The notes: generated from the letters alone by a model not told the origin. DNA of 64,000 bases from Heterocephalus glaber (GCF_000247695.1 NW_004624843.1:3013771-3077770); one strand, 5' to 3'; shown: positions 12,426 to 26,393, numbered from the stretch's first letter. Numbers and translations are program-made.

Positions 12426-15424
12426 TAGCAGGGTTTTCTGATATCTCACTGGATACCAGACAAAGAGAATCATTTCGGGAATATAATATTCCTCCTGCTT
12501 GGTCTTAGCCATATCTTTGAGCCCCCAAGCAATTTATCAGTGGATGAAAATAGCTTCTTTTGCCTTTCTGTGAATTCAGGATAATGGACTGTTTACTCTC
12601 CATTAAAAAATCAATTAAGGATTGGCACTTTCTCCCTGTGATTTAAATTACTGGCTGGCTATCCTGAGCTTCGGGGACACAAATTGACAAAGGAAACTAT
12701 TAGTGCTATTTGACCTCCTGAGAAAATTCAGACAAATATTCCCTCAGAATTCTCAGCCCTCCTTATACCTAAAACTGTGAGCTGCAGTAACAAAGAACAG
12801 CAGTGGTAGAGAACATTAAGTAACAGGTTCATATACCCTACACCAACATTTATCACAGATCTTCATGGTAAATACGTTGCTCCTGAAGAAATGAGCCATA
12901 TGCTAAAGTCTATGTAGCAGAAAAATTCTGCTTAAGGAAAATGGCTATTTTTCTATTACCAAGCTTTACTTTGCTTGTAATAGGGGAAAATACCTAGGAA
13001 AGATGAACTTTTAAAAAAATGTAATACATTTAAGAGTCTTAATCAATTAAGTTCACGATAGTTTTTCTCTAATCACAAAACCTCTGCATATGTCATCAGT
13101 TTCAAACAAAATAAAATGCACAAGACAATCTCGTTCCTGGTTCCTCATAAATAGCTGCTCTGTTTAATACATTTGGGAGGATCTCAAGAACAAAAGAACA
13201 GAGAGTGCATCATTTCTGTCACACAGGGAATGAACATTTGTATAGGTAAGCAGCTTAAATGTGACATGTGTGTTTTAACGAAAAGATCTTGGGGTCCTGA
13301 GCGCAGAAAATAAAAGATCCTCCCTTATCCTTTTACCATTCTCTACCATAAAATATAGTTCATGTTAATTTTTCACAGTAAAGAGGACATCTGTGTTTTA
13401 ACCAAAGGACTAGCTTTTTCATACTGACTAGATTTCAAATCAAGGACACTAAATCCAGTCTGACGTTTCCAATTATCCAGTAATGGTTTAAATGTAATAT
13501 TTCCTCAATCAAGACACAAATGAATAAAGGCCTGAACACATGCAATGTTCTGTTAAATACATCAATCTCCAGGTGCTGAAAGACTTCCATAAATAAAGAC
13601 CAATGAAGACGTGCTGAGGCTACTAGATAGAAGCAGGAAGAATAGGTGGACTTATGTCAAATGCATCTGCCTTAGTCATGCAGGTAATTTAAGCTCCATA
13701 AAATAAGACTAGGAGTTATACTTTCTACACCTGAAGCACTTTGCTTGGTGAGTTCACAAATATACATGCAAGGCCGTCGAAAGCCACACAGGATGAACAC
13801 TCTGATGTTCTGTTTGAGCAACTGTGATAAAGCAAGGCAGAGACATTGCCAGAATACAAGGAAACTCATCCACCCTTCTCCTCATCCAGCACAATGCAGT
13901 GTTCACCTTGGGCAGACATCTAAAGAGGATCAGCTGGAAATAAAGACACGGATGCCCCTCACACTGGGAAACCACATTCCTGGAGGAAGGCATAGAATTT
14001 CCCCAAGCTCAGAGGCCAACAGACAGCAAATGGCCTGCTGCCTCCAATGCCAGATCAGAAATCAGTCCCTGCCCTCTCCCCAACCTCAGAGGGTGGAGAG
14101 GAATGGTGGTGACAGCCATGTCCCCAGGAGCAAAATCTGGCCCAACTGGTGTACTAAGCATGCTTCAAACATCCATGCTTATCAAAATGGTGCTAAAGTT
14201 TAACTCTTCCAGTTTTTCTCCACTTTCTGCTCATCACCAAAATCTGCTTGAAACCACTGTTCTTCAATGTGATCCCAAAAGCCTCTAGCAGGGTTTCCTC
14301 TTGGAGCTCCCTGCAATACCCAATAGACTTAGACCATCACTGAGCCAAGTGTGGAAAAGAAACAAGTTACCCGTGCCCTAAGATCTAATGTTCTACATTG
14401 TCTTCTGACCGTGTGCCATGTGTATAAAGACTCTCTTCAGAAAGGTGCAGATGCTATTTGTTGCTAAAAGCACTGCATTACTCCCCAGTGTCCATTCCCC
14501 AAGATATCCGGTTTCCCTTTGGGAGTCTAGGTGGTTCTGAGCAAGCTGACCCCAGGACCAACTCCACCCCAGGAGAAGTGGTGCAGGTTGGTATACTCTA
14601 CCTTCCAGCCCCAAAGCAAACCATTCTGGGTTGGGCAGGCAAATGATGTCATCAAATGAGAGGACCTGCAGTGCTTCTTCTGAACAGATGAGACCCAGAG
14701 GGGAGGAGTAGTGAAGGAAATAGGAAGTGGGGAGCAAAAGGGTAAGGGAAAATGGTGAGAATGGGAAAGAAGGGGGTGGGAAAGAGGAGGCACTGACGGG
14801 AAGAGGGAAATAGTAAGAAATGAGAAGAAGAAAGCCAACAAAAAGAGGAAACATAGAGCTTCTCTCCATCTAACACTCCTTTGGGAAACATGTATCCTGA
14901 ATCTTGCTTCAATACCACTGTCAAGGCACTTAGCCTATTTCTCCTCACACTTAAGAGAAAAAGGATACAGTGTCCCAACTGCCACTTTCTTCACCAATGG
15001 CATTATCACTAACGAGTCAGACGCTGAGACTTACAACAAACCACTACAAATTAATGAGCTCAACGAAGAATCTATTTGCCCTACAAATGCAATGAAATTG
15101 CACTTTGCGACTCCCACGAATGTAGAATTTTCCGTATTTTAGACGCTGTTGATCTTAGCTTCTTCCTCTTCCAGGAACATATGCTGCAACTTACTGAATA
15201 ACAAAAATAAATTTTCTTGGCCAACTACCCCCTGAAAAGAGACTTTTTTCTCTTTCTCCTAAAAAGAGGCTTTGATCTTCAAGACAGAATCTGTCCCCGC
15301 TAATGACCCATTATGGCTATAATAACTGGTTCCCAGTTGCCAGTAAATCTCAGACCATGGCCAAAGCTGCAGGAGCCGCCTTAGGGCTCACACCAATACA
15401 AGCTGTTATGATTTTTTGTTTTGT
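12426..15424. other. Intronic sequence, mostly unrecognised
   Basis: Several overlapping frames (13672..14288 and 14393..14978) show no family resemblance. The latter group is hydrophobic/Ser/Pro-rich because it is read from the pyrimidine strand of a purine tract. Confidence 0.4.
14695..14845 (+). repeat. Purine-rich low-complexity tract
   Basis: A/G-rich run including ggggaggagtagtgaagg and aagaagggggtgggaaag. The antisense frames across it translate to Ser/Pro/Phe/Leu-rich peptides, typical of pyrimidine tracts. Confidence 0.7.
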
Positions 15425-15431
15425 TCTGTCT

Positions 15432-15512
15432 TGTTTTGCAGGGATCCAGCCCAGCACCTCAAAAATGTTAGGCAAGTGCTCTGCCACTAAGCTACATTCC
15501 CAGTCCATGATT
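15432..15512 (-). mobile_element. tRNA-derived ID-like SINE, antisense (old copy)
   Basis: Antisense tRNA-like text: tgcagggatccagcccagca, ttaggcaagtgctctgccac and taagctacattcccagtcc, which are the B-box side, body and A-box side of an ID element. T-rich DNA precedes it. More diverged than the later copies. Confidence 0.8.
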
Positions 15513-18386
15513 TCTTTCCTTACCTCTCTTGAGATACAATAAAGAGGAAAATGCATCTCGGAAGGGCTGATCCCAAGTGAAGAAAGCTCAATGCTAATCT
15601 TGCTAATGCTGATTTTGAACCTATTTGTTAAAAATGTCACTTGGTTTAAGAGGTGGAGGCTTTCTCATGCCCCATGTGGGGTCCAGGAAAGCATTTTGCT
15701 CTAAATCATAGTGTCTTACATAAACGCATCACTGTCCCCTCCTGAAAGAGTGAGTCTCCATGGATGAGCCTCACTTGATCCCTGCAAACTCGAGAGGCAA
15801 CCTCCGTTCACCTCCTGAGTCCAATACTCCAGGGCCATCATCTCCAAAGTATGCGATGTATACCCTGAAAGGTACATAACAGCATGGAACATATGAGTTT
15901 CTATCCATAGTTACTGTGGATAGAAATGTGAGAGATCTACTGGGAAAAGGAGCTGACATGGGCCACACGGTACCTCGGCCACATCGTCATTCAGCATCAC
16001 AGCTCACTTCTGCCCACTGCAGGGAATTTGTGGTTAACATAATCTGGCTTTAAGAAAGATTGTGCAAATGCCTATAAATGACAAATTTATCTATAATCTA
16101 AAAAGAAAGCACACAGAAGCAAACAAAAAATGGTGGAGCTGACATAACTCTTCCTGGTACAACTCATTCTCCTTTCTACCTCTTGCTGGGATGAAAACCG
16201 ATGACACAATGGATGTGACAAGAACTCAGCAGAACAAGACTGAACCTTTCAAACCCATTTGAAATTTGGTTTTAAATCTACTACTGATCAAGAGAAACCT
16301 TGCCTTAACTATAACACGAAGCCATATAATATTACTTATTTCTGACTTAGTTCATTCTTCTAAAATTTCCATTTTATGTTTGCTTTAAATGTGTGTAATA
16401 ATTAGTAAGCAATATGTAGATTCATCTTATAATCAATATACTTATAATTATCAGTAGTCTCCATTTTGTTTAAAGGGGGATGTCATTTGAAAAAGAAAAA
16501 TAATTGCATAAAGTCACTAGCAGGAAATTTTAGTGGCCCTGGATGAATAAACGAACTCTTTCAGTGTTCTAATGAGTCTCTTCATTTCCTTTCCTTGACT
16601 GTGTCAGAATGGCTCCAGCAAATACACACCAAGTTGAGTTATCTCCCTCTCTGCTCTTCCTCTTTTGGGAAGTGACTTTTGCTATGAAACAGAAAACTGA
16701 GTCTGTTGATATAATAACTCTGAAAGCACCAGGTTGTGTTTTAATTTTTTTTAAATCATCAGGATAAAAGTCGGTTTGTTTCTAGTACAGGTATGATGAG
16801 GGTCCTGAAGCTCCCTCCTCTGATGTTCCAGGACCATTGAAGGTTACAAGGAAGCACCAAGGAGTAAAGAGACTTCAGGAAAACTTTGCAATGAGAATGA
16901 AGAAGACAGAACAGAAAGGACACAACCCAGGTGGACTTGCTACATACTGGGAAGCTTTCTGATGAGAAAAATGCACACCCCTTTGCATCCTACAAGTAAA
17001 GTGACAGGGAAATGTCTTGTGATAATGGGTGGCATCTCTTCTGTCCTAACAAATACTACAGACACAGTAGGAGGTAACTTCACAAATGTCACAAAAACAA
17101 TTTTTAAGGGAGAACGGACTAACCAATTAATGCAGAACAAAAAACTTCTTTCAGTAGGGTCTTTAGTTCAGAAGGTAACTTTCCTGTCTCCAGGATGATA
17201 CGTTCTATTTATCCCCATTACTTCCTGAGTAAATGACTTTAAAATTTCTTGATCTGGCTTATGAAGATGCTTGGTGACTCATAAGTGCCAATGTGACTAA
17301 TGTCCCAGAGAACTCAGTATGCACAGAAGCCCACACAGCATCTCTCTTGCCAAAAAAAAGAACGTATAATATTTTCAGTGAAAACAAAGAAATGAACATC
17401 CAGCTCACCAAGAGGAATACATCTGCACCTGTCTCACCATGGCGCTTAGGTTCCACCTGCTGGGTAGTTAGGAGTTAGAATACCCAGCAATATCATGAGA
17501 AATTGCTGTGCATATTTAAAAAGCATTTTATGACCTTCTTATGACCCTGGTTGCTTATTGCCACTTTGACATCTATATCTTATTTGCCACCACTTTGTCT
17601 ATAGCTCATTGACCTTTACATTCAACATAAGGGAGCTGAATTTCAGTAGCTACAGTATTTTACTTATATAGCACCGCTTTTGCAAAAAGTTCAAAGGATT
17701 TAATAAATATCTTTAAGCTTCAATGTAGCTTAAGTATTACTATTACCAAAGTTCAAATGGCTCAAATTAGTGATTTAGAGAGGTTCTAACAATTTAGGGT
17801 TTCTGGATAAAACCAGCAAATTTTGACTTTAAATATTTATCTCCTGTCCTTCGCAAACTCCACTGAATTGATTATAAGGGAAATGTTTACATTAAAATAG
17901 AAGAAAGTGAAGGGGAAAGGACAAAGTAACATGCTAGAGGATGCAGCAAAGATTTGAAATTTTTAAAAAGCCCACTGAATCACAGGCATATCTAAGGCAT
18001 ATCTTAAAAGTATATGTAAAAGAATTGATTTATCTATTTATACCATGTTCTTTACTTTTCAAAGGGATTCTAAATTAAGAGGGAAGTCAGGATTTTACCT
18101 AAAATTACCTTACTTGTCAAGAAACAAGAATCTCCAAATGGAAAAGACTCAAAACAATCCAACAGGATGAACTAGAGGAAAATCCACAGCAAGGCGTGGA
18201 ACCATGAAATTTCAGAGCACCAAAACCAAAATGAAGATTCTAAAAGCTTCTAAAAGTTGAGATAAACAGTCTCAAACAAATGAATCTTACTATCTGAATT
18301 AAATGATATTATGAATTCCTCAAATGCAAAATGGGACAACAGAAGCCAATTAATAGTATCTCGTAAGCACAGAATATTTCCAACCA
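15513..18386. other. Intronic sequence, no recognisable feature
   Basis: AT-rich, with no repeat confidently recognised. Short open frames at 15771..15968, 16940..17198 and 17259..17478 have no resemblance to known domains. Confidence 0.45.
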
Positions 18387-18752
18387 GTGTTAGTTTTCCA
18401 TTACTATAACAAATATTTGAGATAATCAACTTATAAACAGAAAAGGTAAATCTTGGCTTACAGTCTACTGGGTTCATCCCATAACTGGTTGGTCCCATTG
18501 CTTTGGGGCTTGTAGTGAGGGAGCTCACCATGGCAGCAGCCTGTGACAGAGGAAAACTGCACACTTCATGGCCGTGCAGCAGAAGAAAGAAAGAGACCTG
18601 ACAGCCCCCTTCAAGGGTAGGCCCCAGGAAAGTGAAGACCTCCCAGTAGGCTCCTCTTCCTTAAACGTCCCACCATCCCCCAATATACCAAACTGAGAAG
18701 CAAATTTTTACAACATAGGACTTTGGGGGACGTTTAAAATGCAAACTAAAGC
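18387..18752 (-). mobile_element. MaLR LTR (MST/MLT1/THE-like), antisense
   Basis: Antisense landmarks in order: gtgttagttttccattacta, aatcttggcttacagtctac, agggagctcaccatggcagc, gagacctgacagcccccttc, aaacgtcccaccatccccca, and a final ggactttgggggacgttt. The 104-codon minus frame at 18250..18564 overlaps it and is not a gene. Confidence 0.65.
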
Positions 18753-20726
18753 ACAATCTACACTTCTACACCCAGCCAAGTCTTCAAAAACTTTAGGATA
18801 GAAAAAAAGAAAATGTTCAGACATACAAGGTGTGAAATTTTACTTACTGGAGATTGTGGCTCAGCATAATCAAGGAGTGAACCACAGAAAGAGAAGAAAA
18901 CAGAGGAGGATCCAACTGAGGACAGTAGCAGAGAGATGTCTCCAAGTTACAGGGGCGCAGCTGGTCTAGAGATAAAAATGCTACTCAGCAGGAGGACAAA
19001 GGACGGAGGGGAGGGAGTCCCAGGGGGAAGGGGAGAGAATACACTGTCTCCTGTGACTAGGAAGCTGGGCACTATATTCACAGGCACACCCCAAATCTGC
19101 CAGAGCATTTGGAGAAAATCAAGGCTAAGTGTATGCAAACCATACTCATTCTAAAAATAGTATGCATTGTTTTTAACTCAATAAGAAAGACAGTAAAATC
19201 ATGATCACTGATGGCCCCTTTAGTCATCACACAGATAATGACAACTGAATTTTCAGAAGTGATTATATAAGGGTGACAGAGGAAAGAAAGGAGGTAGAGT
19301 TGTTACGGAACCAAATGTCCACCTACCAAATTAAAAACACAAAAGGTATTATGTAAAAAAGGGGGAAAGGAAGCAGAGCACTTGGAAATATTCAGGTAAA
19401 AATAAAAAACAAACTGCTAAAATAATTATGCTCACTCCCTCATGTAGGACTAGGGTGTGTTAAGAAGGGTGAAGGAGACGGCTAAAAATATTTTGCTTCA
19501 TTTTCATTATCATTTGATGTTTATGTCTGTTTAAGTGTTGCTGTGATTCAGTTTAAGACCTAAGGGAAAAAAATCACTTACAAAAACAGTCCAAGTGTAC
19601 ACGAGGTTACCTTCACACTTTAGAGAATCTAATGCTTCCCTTTTTTAATACTCACTCTTCCATTTAACAGGCAATACATTAAACTAGCCTTGGAACAGCA
19701 TACAGACTGCTGCTGTGACATCTGATTTCTTTGAGACGTATGCCTCTAAGATAAAAGGTGGAGAGAACACTGAAAAAAAAAAACACATTTTTTAAGGGAC
19801 TTAAAGAACGAGGACTCTAAAATATATAGATGAGAAAGTCTTTCAAAGTTAACTTCTTTTCTAAGCATTGTATTTGAATAAACCAGATTGTAGTTTTGAA
19901 GTTATAACCTTCTAAGAACTTATATAGTCTCTGCCGGAAACCATAAAGTGCATTATTAATGAGCTTATACCATCTTAATTGGTTTTCTGTGCAGTATTTC
20001 TGTGGATTGCCCAACAAGAAGTCTACCACATGGGAACTATATTTTATCCACAGAATTAATTCAGGAAAACATGCAGAATAATTAACATATTTTCTAAATA
20101 AATAAGCCCTAAATTCATATAATAATTAAACAAAATTTTCAGAAGTAAACCAACAAATTGTTTCAAAGACAAACTGTCCAAACAGGAAATCTTCAGGGGA
20201 AAATAATCATGTAACAAGGTACTTCTCTCAGACATGCACATTATATGCATAATATTTTCCATATTATTTTCAAAATTATGCTTAAAGCTTTACTGGGAAT
20301 AGACAGAAAGGCATTTATCCACATTCCCTGTGGTAGTATTGTAATTTTTTTTTAAAAAAACCCTGTTTTACACTGGAACATAAAATATGAATGCTCTCGA
20401 TTTTGCACACAAAAAAACCTGTATTGTACACTAAATTTTAAGGTATCAGCACTTTTTCTGAAAATCTGATAAAGAAACCTGGGTCAACATAGGAACAAAA
20501 TGCTTGGTCTACACACCAATCTTCCTCTTTTTCTACTCTTTAAATAGCTTTCTGAATTCCAATATAAGAATTTCCTTAGGCTTCAGAAATGATGTATCAA
20601 ATGTAAACAATTACTTGACTAAAAAAAATACGAAAATCAAGTTTTATCCATATCTTATTACCCAGGGATCATTTCTATTCATATTTTAGCGTATATTGTT
20701 CAGTCTTCTATTACAAATTCCTGCAA
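18753..20726. other. Intronic sequence, no recognisable feature
   Basis: AT-rich, with no confident repeat. The short open frames at 18936..19154, 19817..20029, 20056..20262 and 20504..20689 have no resemblance to known proteins. Confidence 0.45.
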
Positions 20727-20847
20727 ATGCTTGGTGCGGTGTTTCACACTTATAATACCAGCTCCTGGAGAGGCTAAGGCAGGAGGATCTTGAGTTCAAA
20801 CCAGTACAGGGAACTTCGCAAGATCCCATCTCAAAAAAAAAAAAAAA
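20727..20847 (+). mobile_element. B1-type SINE monomer
   Basis: ttggtgcggtgtttcacact, ataccagctcctggagaggc, aggcaggaggatcttgagtt, then agatcccatctc and a 15-A tail. No ID half is attached, unlike the other B1-type copies. Confidence 0.85.
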
Positions 20848-20979
20848 CTCTTCATATAATTATTTTTAATATTATTTTTACAAAAATAGTACCCTCTAAT
20901 AATGCTTTTTATCAACTTTTGTATTCACTTAATATGTTATGAACATTTTCCAAATCGTCATAATTTCTATAATATTTCT

Positions 20980-21178
20980 CCCCCAATAAGGGATTAAAGT
21001 CAGAGACTCACACATAGCAAGCTAGTGCTCCAGCACTGAGCTATGGCTTCAGCCCTTTTAATTTTATTTTAACACAGAATCATGCTAAGTTGCTCGAGCT
21101 GGCCTCCAACTTCCAGTTCTCTTACTTTGGCCCCCGAGGTAGCTGGGATTGCAGGTGTGTGCAACCACACCTGGCTAT
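20980..21178 (-). mobile_element. Composite B1/ID-like SINE, antisense
   Basis: The antisense ID-like half (ctagtgctccagcactgagc, tatggcttcagccc) is followed by an A/T spacer and an antisense B1 half (ctggcctccaacttccagtt, gaggtagctgggattgcagg, caaccacacctggct). Confidence 0.85.
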
Positions 21179-24100
21179 CACAGCATTTTTAAGGGTTACA
21201 TGATTTTCTACTAGTGTTAAGCAAAAATTTTATTACATCCATTTTAGACATTTAGATAATCTTCCCTTTTTCTTTAATGAATTTTTGCTGTTTTCCTGAG
21301 TTTCTAAAGCCAAGAGGTAGACTACATCATGTAGTCAGTGACGTTACAAATTTGGAAATCCAGCAATACACAGACTTTGACATTCGCACAAGGTTAAGCT
21401 TTAATAACCCAACTAATTCTCTGGAATAAAATGGCCATTTGCTGCCTTTGCCCTCACAGTGTGTCGGGAGAGGGGACACCAGGATATACATAGTTAGATC
21501 CTTGGAAAATCCTTCAGGGAGACGATAGCTCTACTCATCCATCACTCCTGGTAAAGAGTGACCCATAAAAATGCCTATGATCCAACTCAACAAGCATTCT
21601 GCACATCACCTCCATGTGGCAAACTAGAGAAATGAGACAGAATGATAATCATCTCTCTAAACACTTTTATCAGCAGAAGTGAAAATAACTCCAGAGGAAA
21701 ATGTTTTAGTTCACACATAACAAATACAAACTCATTTAAAAAAAAAGATTTTTGCTAAAGCCATCAGAGCTGTCTATGGGAGGACCAGAAATATAGAATT
21801 CAAAGGTGTAAATCGCAATTCATAGGCAGGAAGTTTAGACGAAAACCATAAATAAGATATCTGTCCATGGTGGGACCACAGCAGCAGCGTACGTAGTCTG
21901 TATTTAGGACTTACAGGAAAGAGCAATGCTAAAATTACACACTGAGGCTTCTGCTCTCCCTGAAGTCACACTCATTTTCTCCCTTTGACTCCTCCAAGAC
22001 TAAAATGGGGAGATAAGAGGATAAGCACTGTGAAGAGGAGGATGAGGAGGGAGGCACAAGTCCCAAGAAACACCTCAGCAGTAGGAGGAGCTTCCTCTGA
22101 TGTTTATAATGCCCTTCCCAGGGATTCTTCTCTCCCCGCTTCCACACTGGAGGTGGGTGCATGTTTGCACACAGGTTTGTGTCCTGGTGTGCCGCCTCAG
22201 TCCTGCCTCCTCTCTGGGACCCATCCTGCTACAGTGAACAGACATCTGCAAAAACTCAACTCTGTACAGCAAGGTGCCCTTTGGGTATTGTCCAGGGGTG
22301 GTTACAGAGATGTCTCAGATTTCTCAGTCTTGACCTCATCATCTCTCCTGAAATCCTGCTTCTATTTCCTTACTTTTTTTTTCCTTACTATTTTTTTCCT
22401 TTTTTTCCTTACTATTTCCCAACCACAAATACTGGGCTGCCAAAAACAAAAATGTAAAGTGAACAGCTCACAAAGAGGGGTCAGGATCTGCCCAGTGGAC
22501 AAGACCACCCTTGCCACCAGCAAGACAGAAGCTCCTAAATGCAGAAGGCCGAACCACCTAGAAGCTGATGGCCACTCAGCTGTCTGTAATAAGGGGTCCA
22601 CGAAGTGCTCTGGAGCTCATTAAACTCAGGCAACTTCCATGTGCAACACAAACCAATTCCTCTATAAGTGTCCTAGAGCAGGGACTGCAGCTATACCACA
22701 GAAGGAACAGGCAGCCCCGCTTCACTCCCTGAGGAATCTGCATTGTCCTCCAGTACCATGCCTTTCACCACCCTGTGTATTGATCCCACTCAAACGTAGG
22801 AAGCTGTCGTTATTTGTAAGGACACTCTTTAACCGCCTCTGTAACATGCATTTCCCTCTTTCCAACACAAGTTTGATTTCTTTCCCCAGGGAAACTGGCT
22901 CCCCTCACAGCTCCAGAACTGGAACACTTCACCTAAAGCCCAGGAAACCAGCATATTCAATTCTCCCAACATAAACACCCCTTTCGAGGTGAACAAAATC
23001 CCAGCCAATCAGAGTAAATCTCAAAACAACCACTTGGAATGCTAGGGGAAAAAACTTCTCACAGTTTGCAGACTTGGGCATATTTGTGACCTGAAACTAT
23101 AATGCCAATTTTTAACTTAAAAGAAACTATTCTCAGAACAAAGCTGGACATGTGACTACGCAGAGATTTAATTTAATGGAGCAAGACCTCCAGAAGAACC
23201 ATGGAGTCAGTCCTTCTGGTAGAATTTATATTTGGGAGAGCAAATAAACTTTGGAGAGCAATTTAAATTGACTCAGGTCTTCTCTTATTTTAACCCAAAG
23301 CATCACAACCACTGCTTATTTTTGTTTTCCATTAGTGGCTTGGACCATCTTAAAAAGTGTATAATATATTCTTATAAATGAAGAAGGAAATAAAGAAAAA
23401 ATAGGAAGAAGAGAGAAGGAGGAAGACAGCAGGAAAACAAGGAAGAAAAACTCAGAAAATTCACAGATCTACAAAGAGTAAAAATTGCACACACAAAAAA
23501 AGAGCTTGTCTCGTAAACAACAGATGTTGGCTCATATCAACTTTCAGCTTCTTATATTTAAGGAGTCAAGGAGAAATAAATGTGTTTTGATTTGTTTACA
23601 GGGAAGTCTGAAAAGAATGAAAAGAAAATAAATTAGATATCACCTACTCTGAATTTAGTGAAAAATAATCAAAAAGGATCATAGGCCTAAGTCTACTTTC
23701 TATATTAGTATTCATCGTTTTACTTTTATTCTATCTTGATTTTGAACTCAAGAAACTTATTCTGCAAGGAAAACATCTGCATAGTTGGAATATCTAGATT
23801 CTTGCCATGTCCAAAATGACCTACACCAAAAAAAAAAGGCTGAAAAGATAGATTTGATGTGGATGACAACATAATTAAATCAATGTTTTCCTTTGTGTTA
23901 AAGGGTGAAAATGGACCTTCACCTAAAATGAGAACGCATGACATTATTTCATATCAGATCCATAACTGATAAAGATTTAAGTGTAGAAACTGATACATGC
24001 GATGCTGACTTCAAATATATTTAAATCCAAATCAAGAACCTGAACCAGAAAGCAAGCTGGATTGCTGGCATTCCTTCTGAGAGGCCCGTTTTATGTAAGT

Positions 24101-24696
24101 GCTACATGGAAGGACTTGAGCGTCACCTGCAAAGCCACAGCCCAGCACATCTCTCTCTGAGCCACGAAACTGTAAGTGACCCCCTCTGTCCAGAGAGCAA
24201 AGGGACCATGACTGCTACTGCTGAGAGTGAAGGATCTCAGAGAGCGATGTACAAACTGTTACGATTTGTGATTCATGAGCCCTTTCTTGAAAATGGATTT
24301 GTGTGATGGTTTCTGCTCTCACAAGTGGAAGAGGGCAGTGAAACCCTTAGATAAGCTTCACACCAGGCCGGATGACCACCCCAGTCGGGAGGAGGTGAGA
24401 TTAGGGAACACTACACCTCCTGTGCCACAGCAGGCCCAGTGAGGGTGGTGGAGCCCTTGGTGAGGGATGAGGGACAGAGCCTGCTGGACACTCACCTCGC
24501 TGTAGAAGCAAGACAAGGACGCGGTCACCAATGAGGGAGTAGAGAGGAGGAAGTGGAAAGAAGACAGCTCATGCTGTTAGCCCCTTTCTCCATCAGTGCC
24601 CAAGGCTGCCTTGAGTCCCAACCCCTGGAGACCAACACTGAGCGAGAAAGACAGCCTAGGCCCAAACAGGAGGCTTCTGCCAGTGACTGTGAGCAA
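21179..24696. other. Intronic sequence, mostly unrecognised
   Basis: Includes a 212-codon open frame at 21985..22623 with no domain I recognise. Its C-terminal half runs over a T-rich tandem tract, so it is probably a chance frame. Purine-rich DNA at about 23370..23460. Confidence 0.4.
22367..22418 (+). repeat. Pyrimidine-rich tandem tract (ccttacta-T(n))
   Basis: Three copies of a ttccttacta-like unit separated by T runs of variable length. Confidence 0.7.
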
Positions 24697-25338
24697 AATG
24701 CAAGTCAAAACCACAGTGAGATATCATCTCACTTCACTCAGAACAGCTGTTTTCAAAATGACAGAAAAATAACAAAGGCTGCTGAGGATGTGGAGGACTC
24801 TCCTACACTGCTGATGGGAATGGGAATGAGTGCAATTGTGACGGAGAACGGTATGGAGGTTCCTGGAGAAACTAAAAACAGAACGCAGCTGTGGCACTTT
24901 GGGGTATATGTCCAAAGGAAACGACATCAGCATATCACAGCGTATCACCTGCACACCTGTGTCTCACTGCTGCTCTAGTTACAACAGTTACTACACAAGA
25001 TATCCATGAAGGAAGGAATGGATCAAGAAATGTGGTCTACACACACAGTGGAATATTATTCAGCCATAAAGAATCTCCTATCCTTTGCAGCAACATGGAT
25101 GGAGCTAGAGGACATTACGTTCAGTGAAATAATTAAACATACAAAGACAGCACTGTATGTTCTCTCTCCCTTGTGAATGTTAAAGTCGCCTGGAAGGTAC
25201 AATGTGATTCCTAGAGGTTTAGAAGGTTAGGCATGAGAGAAGGTAGTGGGGAGCTGGATAACAGTTACCCAGTTAGATAGTAGTAATAAGTTCTGGTGTT
25301 CTGAGAATAGTAACTATAGTTCACAATAACCCATTAAA
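24697..25338 (+). mobile_element. L1 LINE 3' end (ORF2 tail and 3' UTR), first part
   Basis: Clear L1 ORF2 C-terminal text: atgcaagtcaaaaccacagt, gagatatcatctcac, gaggatgtggagga, ggggtatatgtccaaagga, tggaatattattcagccata and caacatggatggagctagag, followed by 3' UTR. The frame holds stops and shifts, so the copy is dead. The 141-codon frame at 24553..24978 is this relic. A SINE splits it from its continuation at 25532. Confidence 0.93.
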
Positions 25339-25531
25339 TTTTTATGGTACTGGAGATCAAACCTAGGCCTTTCACACTGGACTACATCCCCAGCTCTTTT
25401 TCCATGTTTTTAAAATTTTGACACAGATATCACTGAATTGCTAAGTTCCCCAGGCTGAATTCAAATTTGTGATCCCCCTACCTCAGTTTCTCAGAGTATT
25501 GGGATTACAGGTGTATGCTCACATGCCAGCT
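25339..25531 (-). mobile_element. Composite B1/ID-like SINE inserted in an L1 3' UTR, antisense
   Basis: The antisense ID-like part (tggtactggagatcaaacct, actacatccccagctc) and the antisense B1 part (gttccccaggctgaattcaa, ttgggattacaggtgtatgc) lie between two pieces of the same L1 3' UTR, which dates the SINE as younger than the L1. Confidence 0.87.
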
Positions 25532-25850
25532 GACCTACTAAATACTTTATGGATAAGTATGAGGGAGGAACTCAGTCTCCAAATGCAAAGTAATGATCAG
25601 AAGATTAAAAACACTGAGTAACCTGATTTGATCAGCACATCTTATAAATAGATGTTGAAACATCACACTGTTCCTCATAAATATCAACAATCATCTCAAT
25701 ATAAAATGTTTGAAAATGTTTGAAGACATGGAAATGTTAACTGCCCTGATTTGATCACTCCACAGTGTATTCATGCATTCAATTATCACACTGAACCTCA
25801 CAAATTTGTATAATTAAAATCGTAATTCATTGAAAGATGTAAAATTTTTT
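25532..25850 (+). mobile_element. L1 3' UTR, second part, with a repeated terminus
   Basis: Continuation of the L1 3' UTR after the SINE. The terminal motif cctgatttgatca..cctcataaat occurs at about 25620..25705 and again, diverged, at about 25743..25825 (ccctgatttgatcactc, aacctcacaaatttg). Both resemble the L1MA-type end. Confidence 0.75.
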
Positions 25851-26393
25851 AAAATGTACATGACAGACACTAACTCTGTACCTATAAGGGGTACGGAAAC
25901 TGAGGTCTGTAGAAAAGAAACAACAACTTGCTCAAATTCTCATGACACAAATGATCAAGCCGTTGTGAAAGAGATCTGTGAAGGACCATGGACACCACTG
26001 GGTGGCCCTGGACGGGCCATGAAATCCAGTGGAGGGCGCAGGCTGCATGGCGGGCTGCAGAGGGTCACAGGGGGCTCTGCCAGGCACCCACTGGGTGTCC
26101 TAAGACAGGCTAAGAACTCACTGTGCCCTAGCTGTGTGCGCTATGAACTGGGGCTTTGCGTGGCTCTGACATCATTGAGTCTCATGAGGATCAACTGATC
26201 CTATGCCATGCAAATCACGCAGATGTCGTAACAGTGCTAAGGTATTAGTGAACATCAGTTCTTCAGCATCACTACTGTATTTCTCTTTTTTTTTAAACAG
26301 AGAACACTCATGTTTATTAAGCAAAATTTTCTTTCCAGGCACTATGTGACATGGTTTTCATCACTACTTCTATATTATAATAGTTTTATCACT

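Noticed and set aside
13745..14203. 152-codon frame on the plus strand
   Set aside because: No domain, no homology recognised, and several overlapping frames in the same stretch; not supported.
21985..22623. 212-codon open frame on the plus strand
   Set aside because: No recognisable domain, no splice context and a C-terminal part that runs over a T-rich tandem tract; most likely a chance frame.
24553..24978. 141-codon frame on the plus strand
   Set aside because: Most of it is decayed L1 ORF2 C-terminal sequence.
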